This document shows, in pieces, positions 33,340 through 44,011 of a stretch of 64,000 nt of DNA. This DNA comes from Chaetoderma sp. LZ-2023a (lineage: Eukaryota; Mollusca; Caudofoveata; Chaetodermatida; Chaetodermatidae), in contig CM067373.1 of assembly GCA_034401795.1 (NCBI GenBank), positions 91,718,996-91,782,995 of the forward strand, read 5' to 3'. A model generated the notes under the pieces. The model had not been told where the DNA came from and did not search any database. It saw only the letters and a program-made list of their open reading frames with translations. A program made the position numbers and the translations under genes. Numbering within the stretch: the first letter of the stretch is position 1; the number at the start of each line of letters is the position of its first letter.

Positions 33340-33660
33340 GATCCTGCATTTGAGAGTTAAGCGCTCCAGTGGATGGGCCTCCATCCGCCTTGCTACAGTC
33401 TTGGCTCGCAAGCTAGCAGTCACCTCCTCGGCCAACTGACGATGCTAACATATCAGCTGTGCTTTCTTGTGGGGATTCCAAGGATCCTCTTTGGTAAGCG
33501 CTTGAAACCTTCCTGTATTCATTGCTCGGGAGAGTCGCTTCTGCCATTCCTCGGCATGGACCTGTCCGATAATCTGGAGCAGGTCGGCTTTCTTGGCCTT
33601 AGAGTAGACTCTAAGGCCGAATTGCTTTACAATAGCGCAACGCTGTGCAACGGTACTCAT
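33340..33660 (-). pseudogene. SAP-like small protein, tandem copy 2
   Basis: From ATG 33660: FGLRVYSKAKKADLLQIIG, a pattern like the SAP helix-loop-helix DNA-binding motif (hydrophobic, Gly, basic, Leu spacing), then HAEEWQKRLSRAMNTG and DPWNPHKKAQ. A stop near 33447 precedes RRMEAHPLERLTLKCR. It lies between copy 1 and PolB. SAP assignment is by eye. Confidence 0.5.
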
Positions 33661-33684
33661 GGTGTATATCCCTGTGGATGCCTG

Positions 33685-34023
33685 CTAGAGACGTTGAGAT
33701 TGGGGCCCCCTGCATTGGAGAGTTAAGCGCTCCAGTGAATAGGCCTCCATCCGCCTCGCTACAGCCTTGGCTCGTAATCTAGCAGTCAGCTCCTCGTCCA
33801 ACTGACTAAACTCATGTATCCACTGCGCTTTCTTGTGGGGATTCCAAGGATCCTCGGTAAGCGCTCGAAAGCTTCCCGTATTCATTGCTCGGGAGAGTCG
33901 CTTCTGCCACTCCTCGGCACGGACCTGGTCGATCATCTGGAGCAGGTCGGCTTTCTTGGCCTTAGAGTAGCCTCTAAGGCCGAATTGCTTTTCAATAGCA
34001 CAAATCTGTGGAGCAGTACTCAT
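33685..34023 (-). CDS. SAP-like small protein, tandem copy 1
   Basis: 112 residues, intact: CAIEKQFGLRGYSKAKKADL, EEWQKRLSRAMNTGSF, DPWNPHKKAQWIHEFSQLDE, RRMEAYSLERLTLQCRG. It is the better-preserved copy of a ~330-bp duplication (33353-33684 and 33719-34045) that includes the leader sequence. A DNA-binding role is suggested only by the SAP-like motif. It is the first gene on the PolB side of the element. Confidence 0.5.
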   Translation of the reverse strand: MSTAPQICAIEKQFGLRGYSKAKKADLLQMIDQVRAEEWQKRLSRAMNTGSFRALTEDPWNPHKKAQWIHEFSQLDEELTARLRAKAVARRMEAYSLERLTLQCRGPQSQRL

Positions 34024-34440
34024 GGTGTATATCCCTGTGGATGCCTGTCTCTAAATGGGCATTCAGACCCCATTATGTGTGGCGATCAGTACCTGTGGGT
34101 GGTGTATATCCCCTGTCTGGGCGTTCAGACCTATTATGTGTGGTGCTGGCAATCAGTACCTGTGGGTGGTGTATACCCCTGTGGATGCCTGTCTCTAAAT
34201 GGGCGTTCAGACCCTATTATGTGTGGCGATCAGTACCTGTGGGTGGTGTATATCCCCTGTCTGGGTGTTCAGGCCTATTATGTGTGGTGCTGGCGATCAG
34301 TACCTGTGGGTGGTGTATATCCCTGTGGATGCCTGGTTCTAAATGGGCATTCAGACCCTATTATGTGTGGCGATCAGTACCTGTGGGTGGTGTATACCCC
34401 TGTGGTTGCCTGTCTGAGCATGTGGTGGCCCTTGTACCCT
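34023..34440. repeat. Minisatellite, ~145-bp compound unit
   Basis: GGTGTATATCCCTGTGGATG marks units at about 34024, 34170, 34314 and 34387. Each compound unit holds two related ~70-bp halves ending GATCAGTACCTGTGGG. It lies directly upstream of the SAP-like gene, so it may be an expanded promoter or leader region. Confidence 0.8.
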
Positions 34441-34479
34441 GTGCAGCGGAGACCGCCACATTCTCCGCTGATTGAGAGG

Positions 34480-34849
34480 GCGGTGGGGGCCACGGATCCG
34501 GCGGCCAGGGAGGTGGTATCCCGTGGTCTCCGCTGCTTGAGAGGGCAGTGGGGGCCACGGATCTGGCAGGCCGTGAGGCCGGGCGGTGGTATCATTAGTA
34601 GTAGTATCAGGATTAAAATGATACAACCTCCCTCAACTGGCCGCCGTTCGGTGATCCGTGGCCCCAACCACCCTCTCAATCCCGGGGGGGGGGGGCTCCA
34701 TCTTGAGGCATACTCCAACCACCTGCAACCCTGGGCCTCCATCTAGAGGTCTACACCAACCACATGCAACCCCATGGGCCACGGATCACCGAATGGCGGA
34801 CAGTTGAGGGAGGTGGTATCATTTTAATCCTGACACTACTACTGAGGTC
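34480..34849. repeat. Inverted repeat cluster at the Polinton right end
   Basis: The core GGGCCACGGATC and the GAGGGAGGTGGTATC type block occur four times: about 34482 and 34541 on plus, about 34625-34682 on minus, and about 34778 on plus. AGTAGTAGTATCAGGATTAA at 34601 is the inverted match of the sequence ending at 34849. Together 34601-34849 form a ~250-bp unit with inverted ends. Confidence 0.7.
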
Positions 34850-35164
34850 CATGTCTCCGACCGAGAAACTATTGCGATATTTATATAATGTTTTCCATAT
34901 ATCACGTTTATGGGATTGCATCAATCCAACTGTGGCACACAAATATATGTCATGTAAATGTTTCGGCAAATCATCGGAAGCTGTTGCTGGTGTAGGTGTA
35001 GTAGGGGTGTCCAGTGACATCACATCCACCAGATGGCCACAACGAACTCCCGGTTCAAGAGTTATTGGGTCTGTTGTGCCATTGAATACGTGAAACAGTA
35101 TGTGATCCTTCGGGGACTGGCACATTGGTGAGGCAATTATATATTCAGGGTCTGGTTCCAGCAT
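34850..35164 (-). pseudogene. Gypsy pol linker upstream of RT
   Basis: PDPEYIIASPMCQSPKDHIL, DLPKHLHDIYLCATVGL and LYKYRNSFSVGDMDLS match the conserved region just before the RT of Ty3/Gypsy pol. The match stops at DMDLS exactly where the inverted repeat cluster begins, fixing the insertion point of the Polinton. Confidence 0.75.
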
Positions 35165-35165
35165 G

Positions 35166-35520
35166 GCTATGTGTGTGTTGTTTCCTAACTGTGGTGTGGT
35201 GTCCCATAAGATTTTCTCCTGTCCCGGCTAAACTGTGGCTGTAGATGCTAAAATGACTGCACACTACAGTGATGATTCTGGTCCAAGGGTTATACGTTGG
35301 CCATGTATGTGTGTGTTGTTTCCTAACTGTGGTGTGGTGGCCCATAAGATTTTCTCCTGTCCCGGCTCAACTGTGGCTGTATGTGTGTGTTGTTTCCTAA
35401 CTGTGGTGTGGTGGCCAATAAGATTTTCCCCTGTCCCGGCTCAACTGTGGCTGTAGATGCTAAAATCACTGCACACTACAGTGATGATTGTGGTCCAAGG
35501 GTTATACATTGGCCGTGTAT
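35166..35520. repeat. Tandem duplication within gypsy pol
   Basis: GTGTGTTGTTTCCTAACTGT recurs at about 35170, 35307 and 35385. Two units are about 140 bases and one is a shortened ~75-base unit. The segment encodes part of the protease-RT spacer, so this is a local duplication in the pseudogene. Confidence 0.8.
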
Positions 35521-35657
35521 GTCTAGTTCCTGTTGTCTGCAATGTATGATGGCTTCGCTGGCACTGAGGAAATCAGAACCAAGCAAGGCATCATTTTGAA
35601 TAGAGGCAATGACAACTCACCTGATGAACTGCATCTCTTCTATCTGTATTACGAGGT

Positions 35658-35930
35658 TTACTGCGCCAGCCATGGGAACATCAGCTCATGTAGCTGTTGG
35701 CAAAAATATGTTTGTAGGCCTAAGGGGTATAACACGCACTTGTTAGAAACGGTGATGGAAGCTCCAGTGTCAACAGTGGCACTGGTGGAAACACCACTAA
35801 ACAGACAAGCACACTTATATATAACTTTACAGTGTGCCTGTGGAAGAGTTTCCAATGATACCATCTGCGGGAGTGATTTTGGTACAGTATCATCCTGTAT
35901 ATAGTCGGCTTGTTTTCGAATAGCTTCCAT
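35658..35930 (-). pseudogene. Gypsy aspartic protease
   Basis: ATVDTGASITVSNKCVLYPLG holds the D-T-G-A active site of a retropepsin, which would cleave the Gag-Pol polyprotein. Only about 30 residues follow before the frame is lost, so the flap and the second conserved segment are not visible. Confidence 0.75.
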
Positions 35931-36346
35931 GAGTGCAATTGGTGGCTGATTGAGGAAAGGGCCAACCCGTCATCACTGCTGCTACGATTGCTTAGGCAAT
36001 GACGGAGCTGGGGTAGCAATGGTGGTGGTGTTGATGCTGTTACTGTGTACTATGAGTTGGTGTATACAGCACTGCGGATAGGACTGGCGCAATCATGGAT
36101 GAGGGCCACCTGTGTGAGCCACTTTTGACAATGCATCATGGGATGTTTGTTTGATGCGCAGAAGAAGCAATGACGGCATTGTCATTTTCTGGCTTTCGAA
36201 TGACGCTCCTTCGGGCGGGTCCATGATGCCGAATGTTGACTTCCATCCATATCACTGTTGCTGCTGCTGGATGTAGTAGGTGATGCTGTAAGGACTTGTG
36301 AATCGCAAACCACGGGACACCAGGTGTTAAGTGGCTTGGCGGTGGG

Positions 36347-38710
36347 TCATGGTGCTTGTATAAACGTTGTTTCAGCGGAGGTGGTACAATGTACCACTGC
36401 CGTTTTACAGAGGAAAGAAGGTTTGTTAGATGCGGAAATTCCGGGGTCACAATTTCCGTCAGAGGGAGATGTTAGTGCTGCGGATGCAGTATACATCGTT
36501 GGCACCGACATACAAGAAGCTTGGTGCGTGTGTATGCATGCTGTTGTAGGAGAATGAATTGTTGTGTTGGCCAAATGACATTGCCGTTCATATGCCGCAG
36601 TTGAGCTGGGTTGAGAGAATGGGCACTGAAGTGACTGTAATCGATGCCCTCGTTTGTTTAATGGGGTCTCAGGCTGTGGGGTACATCGGTCAGTGGTTGG
36701 AGTGGTTGACGGAGGGCGATTTGGACATCGCTCCTTCCAGTGGCCCGGCTGACCACATCCAAGACATGTGATCGGTGGCTGTGTTGAAATCATATTGGTT
36801 GCCAGGCGTGTTGTTGACTGAGTAACTACTGTGGTGCTGAGGGTGGTGACTAAGTTAGTGAGTGCTGAGATTTGCTTGGTGATCTCTTCTAACCTATCAT
36901 GCATGTTTTGCCTATTGTTGTTGTTGTTCTGGTTCCCGTGTCCTGGGGGCATTGTTGTGGCCTCCGCGATGGGATTGGGCATGCCCTCTTCCTCTGGATG
37001 TGTGATTTTAACCGGTAGGTTGATCAGATTGTGTTTGTGGGTCTGATGCTTATGTTGGTGCGGATGCAGTGCTGTTGTCGGTAGTGGTGGCTAGATTCAC
37101 ATCGCTTACTTCGTTGATGGGGTACAGTTGTCGGCGATTATTCTTTTCCCATTGTAAAAGGTTTTCAATACGAACTGCAGTTGCTGTCAGTTGTTGTAGA
37201 CTACTGTGCTCCATAAGGAATAGTTTTTGTTTTAGGGCGGGTTCACCACTCAACGCATCGATGAAGGTGTCTAGATGTAAATATGAGACGCCCTCATGAT
37301 TCGTGCTTTGGTAACTAGCCACGGAATACGACTAGCCATCTCTGGAAGTGTTTCTCAAGAACGTCGATGCAAGTTCTTTAGTTGCAACCGACTTGTTTCC
37401 CCGAGGGCCGTGTCGCCAAATCTTTCCGACAACGTGCTCTCCAACTCCGTGCATGTTGGTGTGTAGTCTGTACCCAAATCTGCTAGGACTTGTAATGCTT
37501 TCCCAGACAGCTTTGCGGCCAGATACTCTCCCATTTGTCGATTCGTCTACCGATTTGTGTGACTTATTATCTCGAACTGAACTTTATAGTTAGCCCAATC
37601 ATTCTCCCCGCTAAATTCGGGGGGAGTGGGGGGGTGGGGGAGAATGATCCAGCCATGTCCATGATGAGAGGTGATTGGCGCAAATCTAGGGGGTGGTTCT
37701 TGGGAGACTGATGAACACGCGGATGTTGGTCTGCGTGTTTGTGGTGGTGGTGTTGGTGTTTCCCGTCGTTATCTCTGATGATGATGGTGCTGCTGTGTCC
37801 ATGAGGGAGATTCCCGTCAATGGTGCTGTGCACGATATGAAGGCACCGTGGAATACCACCCTGATGCGGGACCATAGACAGGTGTTGGTCTATAGACTGC
37901 TGGAGGCGTGCTATGTAGACGACGCAGATGCTCTGCTGGATGTTGTGACAGATGTTCCTCATACGGTGGCGGTGCAGGTGACTGACGGGGATGGTGTGTA
38001 CTGTGGTGTATTGCTGAAAGGATGTTGCCACAGCTTCCGGCTCGTATCATGGTACCGTTGGATAATATGGTGACGACGTATGTAGCAGTGGAGATGTGGG
38101 ATATAGTACATGAGTGTCCGGACACTGAACATACTGGTTGTGAAGGATAGGCTTGCCCCCGTAGGGTTCTGTGTCGTGGTCATCCGCGATCCAGCATAGA
38201 TGGTGGGTGCCTATCGGGGATATCCGACAAGGTTATATATTGAGTTCCTGCCTACGAGGCATCACGGAATGTCCCCTTGCTGATAGGTGAAAACTCATGT
38301 AATGGCGGTGCTGGTTGTTCCGCACCGGGCAAATTCTTAGCATAGTCGGTGAGCACGCGAGCAGTTCGTCCATCATATGATGCTACTTCCATATCTATGG
38401 AGAGCTGACTGTCTAATGAATGAGACTGAAACTCACATGTGTTGAGAGTTGGCATGGGTTCGCTTCTCATTCGAGCCCCACATCGGGCACCACTTATAGC
38501 TCACGGGGGTATGCGTAGGTCCGCCATGTTGCTCCACTCCACCGCACCGCATGTACAGGATGCGCTGGAGGGCTGGTTAGCTGTGGTTCTCAGGGATCCC
38601 GTATCGTGTCTCTCTGGAAGGTAGAGCTGGTGAAATGTTCACATTCCAGTGGGGCTGTGCAACCATTGCCGCCGAGATTGAACGGTCTCGTCCCAACTGT
38701 TGGTGTCCAT
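36347..38710 (-). pseudogene. gag: Gypsy gag
   Basis: ATG 38710 opens MDTNSWDETV. After several breaks come MRSEPMPTLNTCEFQSHS and, near 37620, PPEFSGENDWANYKVQFEI, typical of the start of the Ty3/Gypsy capsid region. SYLHLDTFIDALSGEPALKQ (37322 on) continues it. Near 36.65 kb a zinc knuckle reads CLGCGQPGHWKERCP. The residue composition is Pro/His/Gln-rich in the N-terminal third. At least five frame breaks. It forms the virus-like core in intact relatives. Confidence 0.75.
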
Positions 38711-38936
38711 TAACTAATTTAAAAGTCTGGACATGGTGATATAATTAAACAGTCACAATAATAACTATACAAACAATGCTGCTCGTTTGACAGTAATGAG
38801 CAAATAATATAGTACATAGAGCTATCCGGTGTTCGTTCTACATGGACTCGTCGAAGGTACCTCACTAACTCGTAAATTCGCAAGGGAGCATCGCTACGAC
38901 GCTACTTAATAGTTTACTATAAACCAGTTATACCCC

Positions 38937-39068
38937 TAACACACACATACACACACACACACGCACGCATGCACGCACGCACGCATACACACATGCACGC
39001 ACACACGCACGCACGCACGCGCGCACGCACGCACGCACGCACGCATGCACGCACACACACACACACAA
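38937..39068. repeat. (CA)n/(CGCA)n microsatellite in module copy 2
   Basis: Interleaved CACA, CGCA and CATG units, at the same place as the 11189 tract in copy 1. Confidence 0.9.
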
Positions 39069-41257
39069 TATTGTTGTTGCGAGAGGAATGTGCCTCGCGC
39101 AGGCCTCCATCACAGGAAAATGCCTTCAACGCTGAAGCGGAGGAAAAGAGCTGGCAAAACGGGCCACTCTTTTGTTCAAACAAAAAGCCAAGTGCTGGTC
39201 AATCCTTGTGAAGCCAAAATTAATGTGATGCACACTGGTTTACGTGAAGACGGGTCGGATGATTTCCGAAGAATTCACAGGTCCGCATCTTATGTAGGTC
39301 TTAAGATACTGTATTGGTAATTGCCGCTTTATTTATGCCGGCCTGCTACATTCTAACCTACCATTTGGTTATTAGATATGATTCCAAGCTGTGGCCGCAA
39401 GTGGCATGGATTCCTACCTATCTTTAGAAACATACATCTGACTGGCGAAGATGCCCAGCTTCCCGAAGGTCACCCCGCATATCATCTACCTCAGAAATAC
39501 AGCATGCATACATGTTATGGAGCAATAGCTCCAGAATCATATGACGATCCGGTCACTCTTGTCCCACAACCACATATAACATCACTAGGACGAGTCACAG
39601 TTCACAAAAGCGATTTAGAAAGCGCAATATCATTTATGGTGGAGAGTAAGAGGCAGATATCCATTGCTAGTACCTTCCCATACGGGCGTGGTGGGTTCTA
39701 AGACTTCACCCAGACACTACAACGAGTTGGATGGCGATCTGCATGATCTAGTCCGTCACCCGGATGTTACAGAATTAACATTTTACCTGTCATTAGGGTT
39801 AAGTTCCAGAATGATGGACTGCAGGCCAGTGTCACACAATAAATAATATAATTTCTTTTCGCAGTGATTCCTACATAGGCGGGGGAATCTAAACTAACTG
39901 GTATCCGAAGATACTGGGGGAGGTGTATGTAAATCGGCACCTTAGTTATCACCGCTCTGAAATCCCAATAGTCTCCCAGAGTCGGATCCTGCTAACGTGG
40001 CGATGGGGAATCCAGACAATTATTAAGCCTTGCGGCTGGAGGAGCGTAGAAAGAGACACGCACTCGATATTAATAAGAGGCCCTAAGGTAATTGGCCAAT
40101 TTAAGCAACCTAGCCAGTGCGTGTTATTACATATCCACTACAGCTGGAAAAGAGGCATACACTATGTGTCTCTTACAGAGAGATTGTCCCTAACTACTTT
40201 AAACCTATCCTATCGAGCTAGAATAGCCAGGTTTCGTCAGTCACATGTCATGCTCGAACATTTGGCGCATAATACGTGACCTCAGTGTAAAATTGATGCT
40301 GGGGGAATATATTGGTGCAGATATAATGTTGCTGTATAGCATAGCCTCGCATACTGCGACCTAGAGTTTTCATATAGAAACAGAACATAATAACTAGGAT
40401 GGCGACTTGCCCAATACACAACTAACGAATACAGTGCTAACAATATATCACAGGTCATAGGACCGTACAGTGCTGTTAGTTGAGAGCACACGGAAATAAA
40501 GATAATATGTGCAGTAAGAAACAGAAAGTATAAAAATGCGGTCGGAAAGATCTTGAATGCAGGGAAGATTTTGGCAGGCAGACTGTTGATGTGGCTCACT
40601 CTCCAGATGGTGAAGAAGAACGGTTAAGAAAGATGTCCACTAGATAGTCAGAATAACTGATACCCAATTTACACAGTGGTTGTAAAGTTTCCGTGCAGTG
40701 ACGGTAGTTTGAAAGCTGCCCATTAACAGGGAGGGCTATATTTGTAATTAAATATGCATGTACAATAACTGGGTACATGGTGCGGGATACATCGCATAGC
40801 TCTTGCGACGTACCGAGCAGAGTCCCACCAGACTGTGGTCTAAAAGTTAATTAACCCATGCGACATGCAGCGCAGAAGTTTGATACCACTTTTCAGCGTG
40901 GTCCGACAGATTCGGCGAGTTATCCACCAAGAATCACCATCAGCTCTACATTTTGTAGAATAACATCTGGCCCGCAAGGCCCATCCACAGGAAACTCCTT
41001 TAAGAAAGTTCTGGAAAGGGAGTTCTTATATTAATTTATTATTGCTCCCGGATGGCCGTCCGGGAACATCCAAAATTTGTATCGCGGATGGCTTTAAGAC
41101 TGCCCACCGGTGCAGGAGATCTCAAATCCGAAAGGCACTGCTGTGATGTAGGAACCACAGTCAGTTAGCAGTTCTCACGCGTCTAGCACTGCGCTGGTCC
41201 AGCAGTCTTCTTGACGGGTCGGATTCTATGCCGATGATCCTCTCGATTCTCATTTTT

Positions 41258-41345
41258 TCGTCCTTTTTATACTACTCGTGACGTCAGCGGCAGGACGCTC
41301 CAGCCAATCGAGGGGGCGGGCGAGCAGTAGCCAATCAGTGTGCAG
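41258..41345 (-). promoter_or_regulatory. CCAAT/CRE/TATA promoter (module copy 2)
   Basis: Read on the minus strand: CTGATTGGCT, GATTGGCTGG, TGACGTCACGAGTAGTATAA, then AAAGGA. The same order is found at 58255-58325. Confidence 0.65.
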
Positions 41346-41858
41346 CTAGAAATGGTGACGTGGCTATCACCCGAACAGCACATTTCCCCATTCATTTAAA
41401 GCATACACGCGATTACGACGTCAAAGCAATATTTTGAAGATAATTTAAACGTGAGGTTTAATGATAACTCGGCCATTTCTGTTCCGATTTTAAAAATGGT
41501 AAAAAGTTCTGTAATCCTCGTTTCATTCTGGTCCTGATCGGTACCAAGAACGACGAGAATAGTGCAATTTGAGAAAATCACGAGTACCAACTATACGCTA
41601 TAAGCATACACTCTCCCAATCCTGACACGCTTTGCCAGGGAAGCTATGGCGAGCGCGCATGCGCGCTACGCGCTTTTACGGACTTTTCGTTTTAACGAAA
41701 CCTCTCTTATAGGGCTTTATACACACGTACTATCCTACTCAGGGGGTGTGCCCGGAGCGCACCCATAAGGGTCGTCCCGCACCCAGCCTAGATGGGACGG
41801 TCTGTACCCGTCCGGCCGACCCGCACTAAACCAGACGGATGAGGTAGCAACTAAACTT

Positions 41859-43048
41859 GCGCGATATACCGATCTCACATCGTAAACCGGTTCAAAATGG
41901 TGACGGTTTGCAAACCGTCGTGATCATGCTCAAACCGAAAAACCAAGTTTAATTAAATTTTCTGTTTATCTATTACTGATTAATCTTTTTTTAATTACAA
42001 ATATTGCTGCTAAGTCAGCCTCTTTAGTGGTCTTGAGAGCTCTCAATTTGCCGACACAACGAAGTCTATTTTTGAAAGTTTCAAATTTGTGGATTAAAGG
42101 GTTAAAACGAAGACCCATTTGAATATACATTTCCGTTATTTTCTATTCCCACTAAATTGTGTATGATGAATTGCACTCTGTCTGTAAACCTTACTATATT
42201 TTGAAACTAATGTGCAAGATGCTGCAGTTATTTGTGACACCAAATCTCATTCAAATTACTTTCGAAATAGTTAACGTACATGATAATATTTATAAAATTG
42301 TAAATGATTGACTTTTCATTGGTCTTTCGTATTCAGTGTTAACACAATATAATTGAGTACACAACGATTTATCGCCTTAATTTTAACACAAAACACGCAT
42401 GCTTATTGCGGCTGTATTTCTGAATGACAGAGTTATCTAAACATCCAAACATGAGGTGGGTTACTTAGCTTTGTTGTGATGAGTCTTTAAAGCTAAGATC
42501 ACAAATTAACGACCACCTTGACCAGCTGTGCCAGTTTGCGTTATGTACCTGTAATAGTCTTAATTCAATAGACATATGCTCTAATCACGCCCACCTCTTC
42601 TAACAGCAGAAAATCATCATTACCGCGATGTTATAATAGCACAATCTTTAACTGATTAACAAAAATTAACGTCAATATCCCGTTGCTCACCGCGTGATGA
42701 TTAAACAAACGATAAATTTCGCACATTAGAATTAATCGATTGTAAATGGAACACAAATTATGGTTAGTCGGTAAGAAGCTAGATTTTAACAATTACTAGC
42801 GCAACCAGGAAAGAATGTTATATACCTTATTCATGATGCTTATAAAGAAAGTAAATCGTGATCGTGTATTTTGGGTCCAGAAAACACACGTAGAGCAAAA
42901 CTCGCTACATGCTTCTTGGAAAAAATATTGCATGCAATGATTGTACCCACTCATCCTTAGCCCCACCCCACCCCATAAAACCGATATACGGGTCAAACCG
43001 TTTTGAAAATTGACATCGTCACCGGTTTGACATTATGCCATACCGCGC
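41859..43048. mobile_element. Possible non-autonomous DNA element with imperfect inverted ends
   Basis: GCGCGATATACC at 41859 and the inverted reading from 43048 (GCGCGGTATGGC) are similar. Inside both are inverted blocks built from AAACCGGT and GACGGTTTG. The ~1.2 kb between is AT-rich with no gene. The pairing is imperfect, so this is tentative. Confidence 0.35.
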
Positions 43049-43350
43049 AGCCTTAGTAGCAACACAATGACGTCAAATTAGTAACAAACTATTCAACAGA
43101 TAGTGTGCATGGAATAAGTAATTTAAATTTTGATTTCGCAGCCTTTAACGTAGCCATATTGGCGTGTGGATGTCAGAGGTACATTTGGCTCGGGCTATTA
43201 AAAGGAGGCCCTCAAACGTCTCATTTTGCTGGTAGGCGTGGGGTGTGTGTGGGTGGGGGTGGGGTGGGGGTGGGGGTGGGTGGCCTCATACTCATATAAA
43301 TAGCAGCATTAAAAAATCCAAGAGGATTATATTAGTAGTATAGTGTGTAT

Positions 43351-43566
43351 CTGGTCGCTATTGTTCTTTACCCCTGTGCAACTGGTCGCTATTGTTCTAG
43401 CCTCTATGCGGCTGATCGCTATTGTTCTTCACCGCAGGTGGTCTTCGAGAACAATGGCGTCCAGCCGCCCAGAGGTAGAACAATGGCGACCAGCGGCCCA
43501 GGGGTAAAGGACAATGACGAACAGCGGCACACGTTTGAGAGTTTTGAGAACAATGGCGAACAGCCG
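43351..43566. repeat. Iterated inverted repeats (three forward, four reverse units)
   Basis: Forward units CTGGTCGCTATTGTTCT at 43351, 43382 and 43412. Reverse units GAACAATGGCGNNCAG at about 43449, 43479, 43509 and 43549. Spacing is mostly about 30 bases. The block could fold into a long hairpin or act as iterons. Confidence 0.8.
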
Positions 43567-43859
43567 CACACACTTGAGAGATTCTAGAACACTGTGGAAG
43601 CGCATGAATCAATATTGCTGTTCCTGTATTCTGAAAATGTTAACCCTTAAAAGTTGTGTATTTTACGTTTTAACATAGCGGTGCGTGCCCCCTCCGTGGT
43701 TATCTACCGTGGTAGTGTGGTAGGGTAGTAAAAATAATAAGAGAGTATGTTTGATAATGTAAAAAAATAGAGTTTAAGAGGTGGTCTGATAAGGGAGGTG
43801 GTAGGAGTAGGAGTCTGAGGAGGAATGCTATGGTGGCCGGCCTCTGCCTGGCGCGGTTC

Positions 43860-43885
43860 TCTGCGCGTATTTAAGCGCACCTGTC
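43860..43885 (+). promoter_or_regulatory. TATA-like promoter of the repeat ORF
   Basis: TATTTAAG at 43868 inside the dyad GCGCGTATTTAAGCGC, 144 bases upstream of ATG 44012. Confidence 0.4.
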
Positions 43886-44011
43886 TAGTTCGCTGTCGCT
43901 ATTTGTTCGTTTTTTAAAGAAACGTATTGAGTGTAGATTTTAAGAGAATAATTTTTAAAAACATTTTATATTAACGAGCAGTAAATAAGTGTGCGTTAAA
44001 CACATAACAAA

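Larger units (their letters stand above)
18096..34849. mobile_element. Polinton/Maverick (adintovirus-like) element, degenerate
   Basis: It contains a protein-primed family B DNA polymerase and a retroviral-type integrase facing each other, plus many small genes, several with membrane segments or acidic repeats, as in Polintons. It lies inside a gypsy pol gene. The right boundary is at AGTAGTAGT read inward on the minus strand near 34849, followed by an inverted copy at 34601. No matching terminal repeat was found at the left edge near 18.1 kb, so that end may be deleted. Most genes carry one or two stops or frameshifts. No clear packaging ATPase or protease was recognised. Confidence 0.8.
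15007..38710 (-). mobile_element. Ty3/Gypsy retrotransposon, split by a Polinton
   Basis: Minus-strand order is gag (38710-36347), aspartic protease (35930-35658), pre-RT linker (35164-34850), then after a ~16.7-kb interruption RT (18095-17262), RNase H and H2C2 finger (17198-16494), integrase core (16468-16187) and a C-terminal domain (15783-15007). This is the canonical Ty3/Gypsy order. Roughly 50 residues between the linker and RT are missing at the junction. Every domain has at least one frame break. The module at 38.7-41.7 kb lies where its 5' LTR should be. Confidence 0.8.
38565..41700 (-). mobile_element. Copy 2 of the LTR-like module, directly upstream of gypsy gag
   Basis: Minus-strand sequence matches 57.8-60.6 kb: the promoter region (41258-41380), scattered middle blocks (39.4-39.7 kb against 59.57-59.85 kb), and a well conserved last ~700 bases. 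Its last part also matches copy 1. It ends at the gag ATG at 38710, with similarity running on to about 38565. This is where a 5' LTR belongs. Frames at 38917-39320 and 39378 are not convincing genes. Confidence 0.6.

Noticed and set aside
36258-38073. Plus-strand frames of 70-126 residues over the gag region
   Set aside because: They are antisense shadows of the minus-strand gypsy gag and show no family motif.
38917-39320. Cys/Val/Arg-rich and His/Ala-rich frames
   Set aside because: They are translations of the CGCA/CA repeats inside module copy 2.
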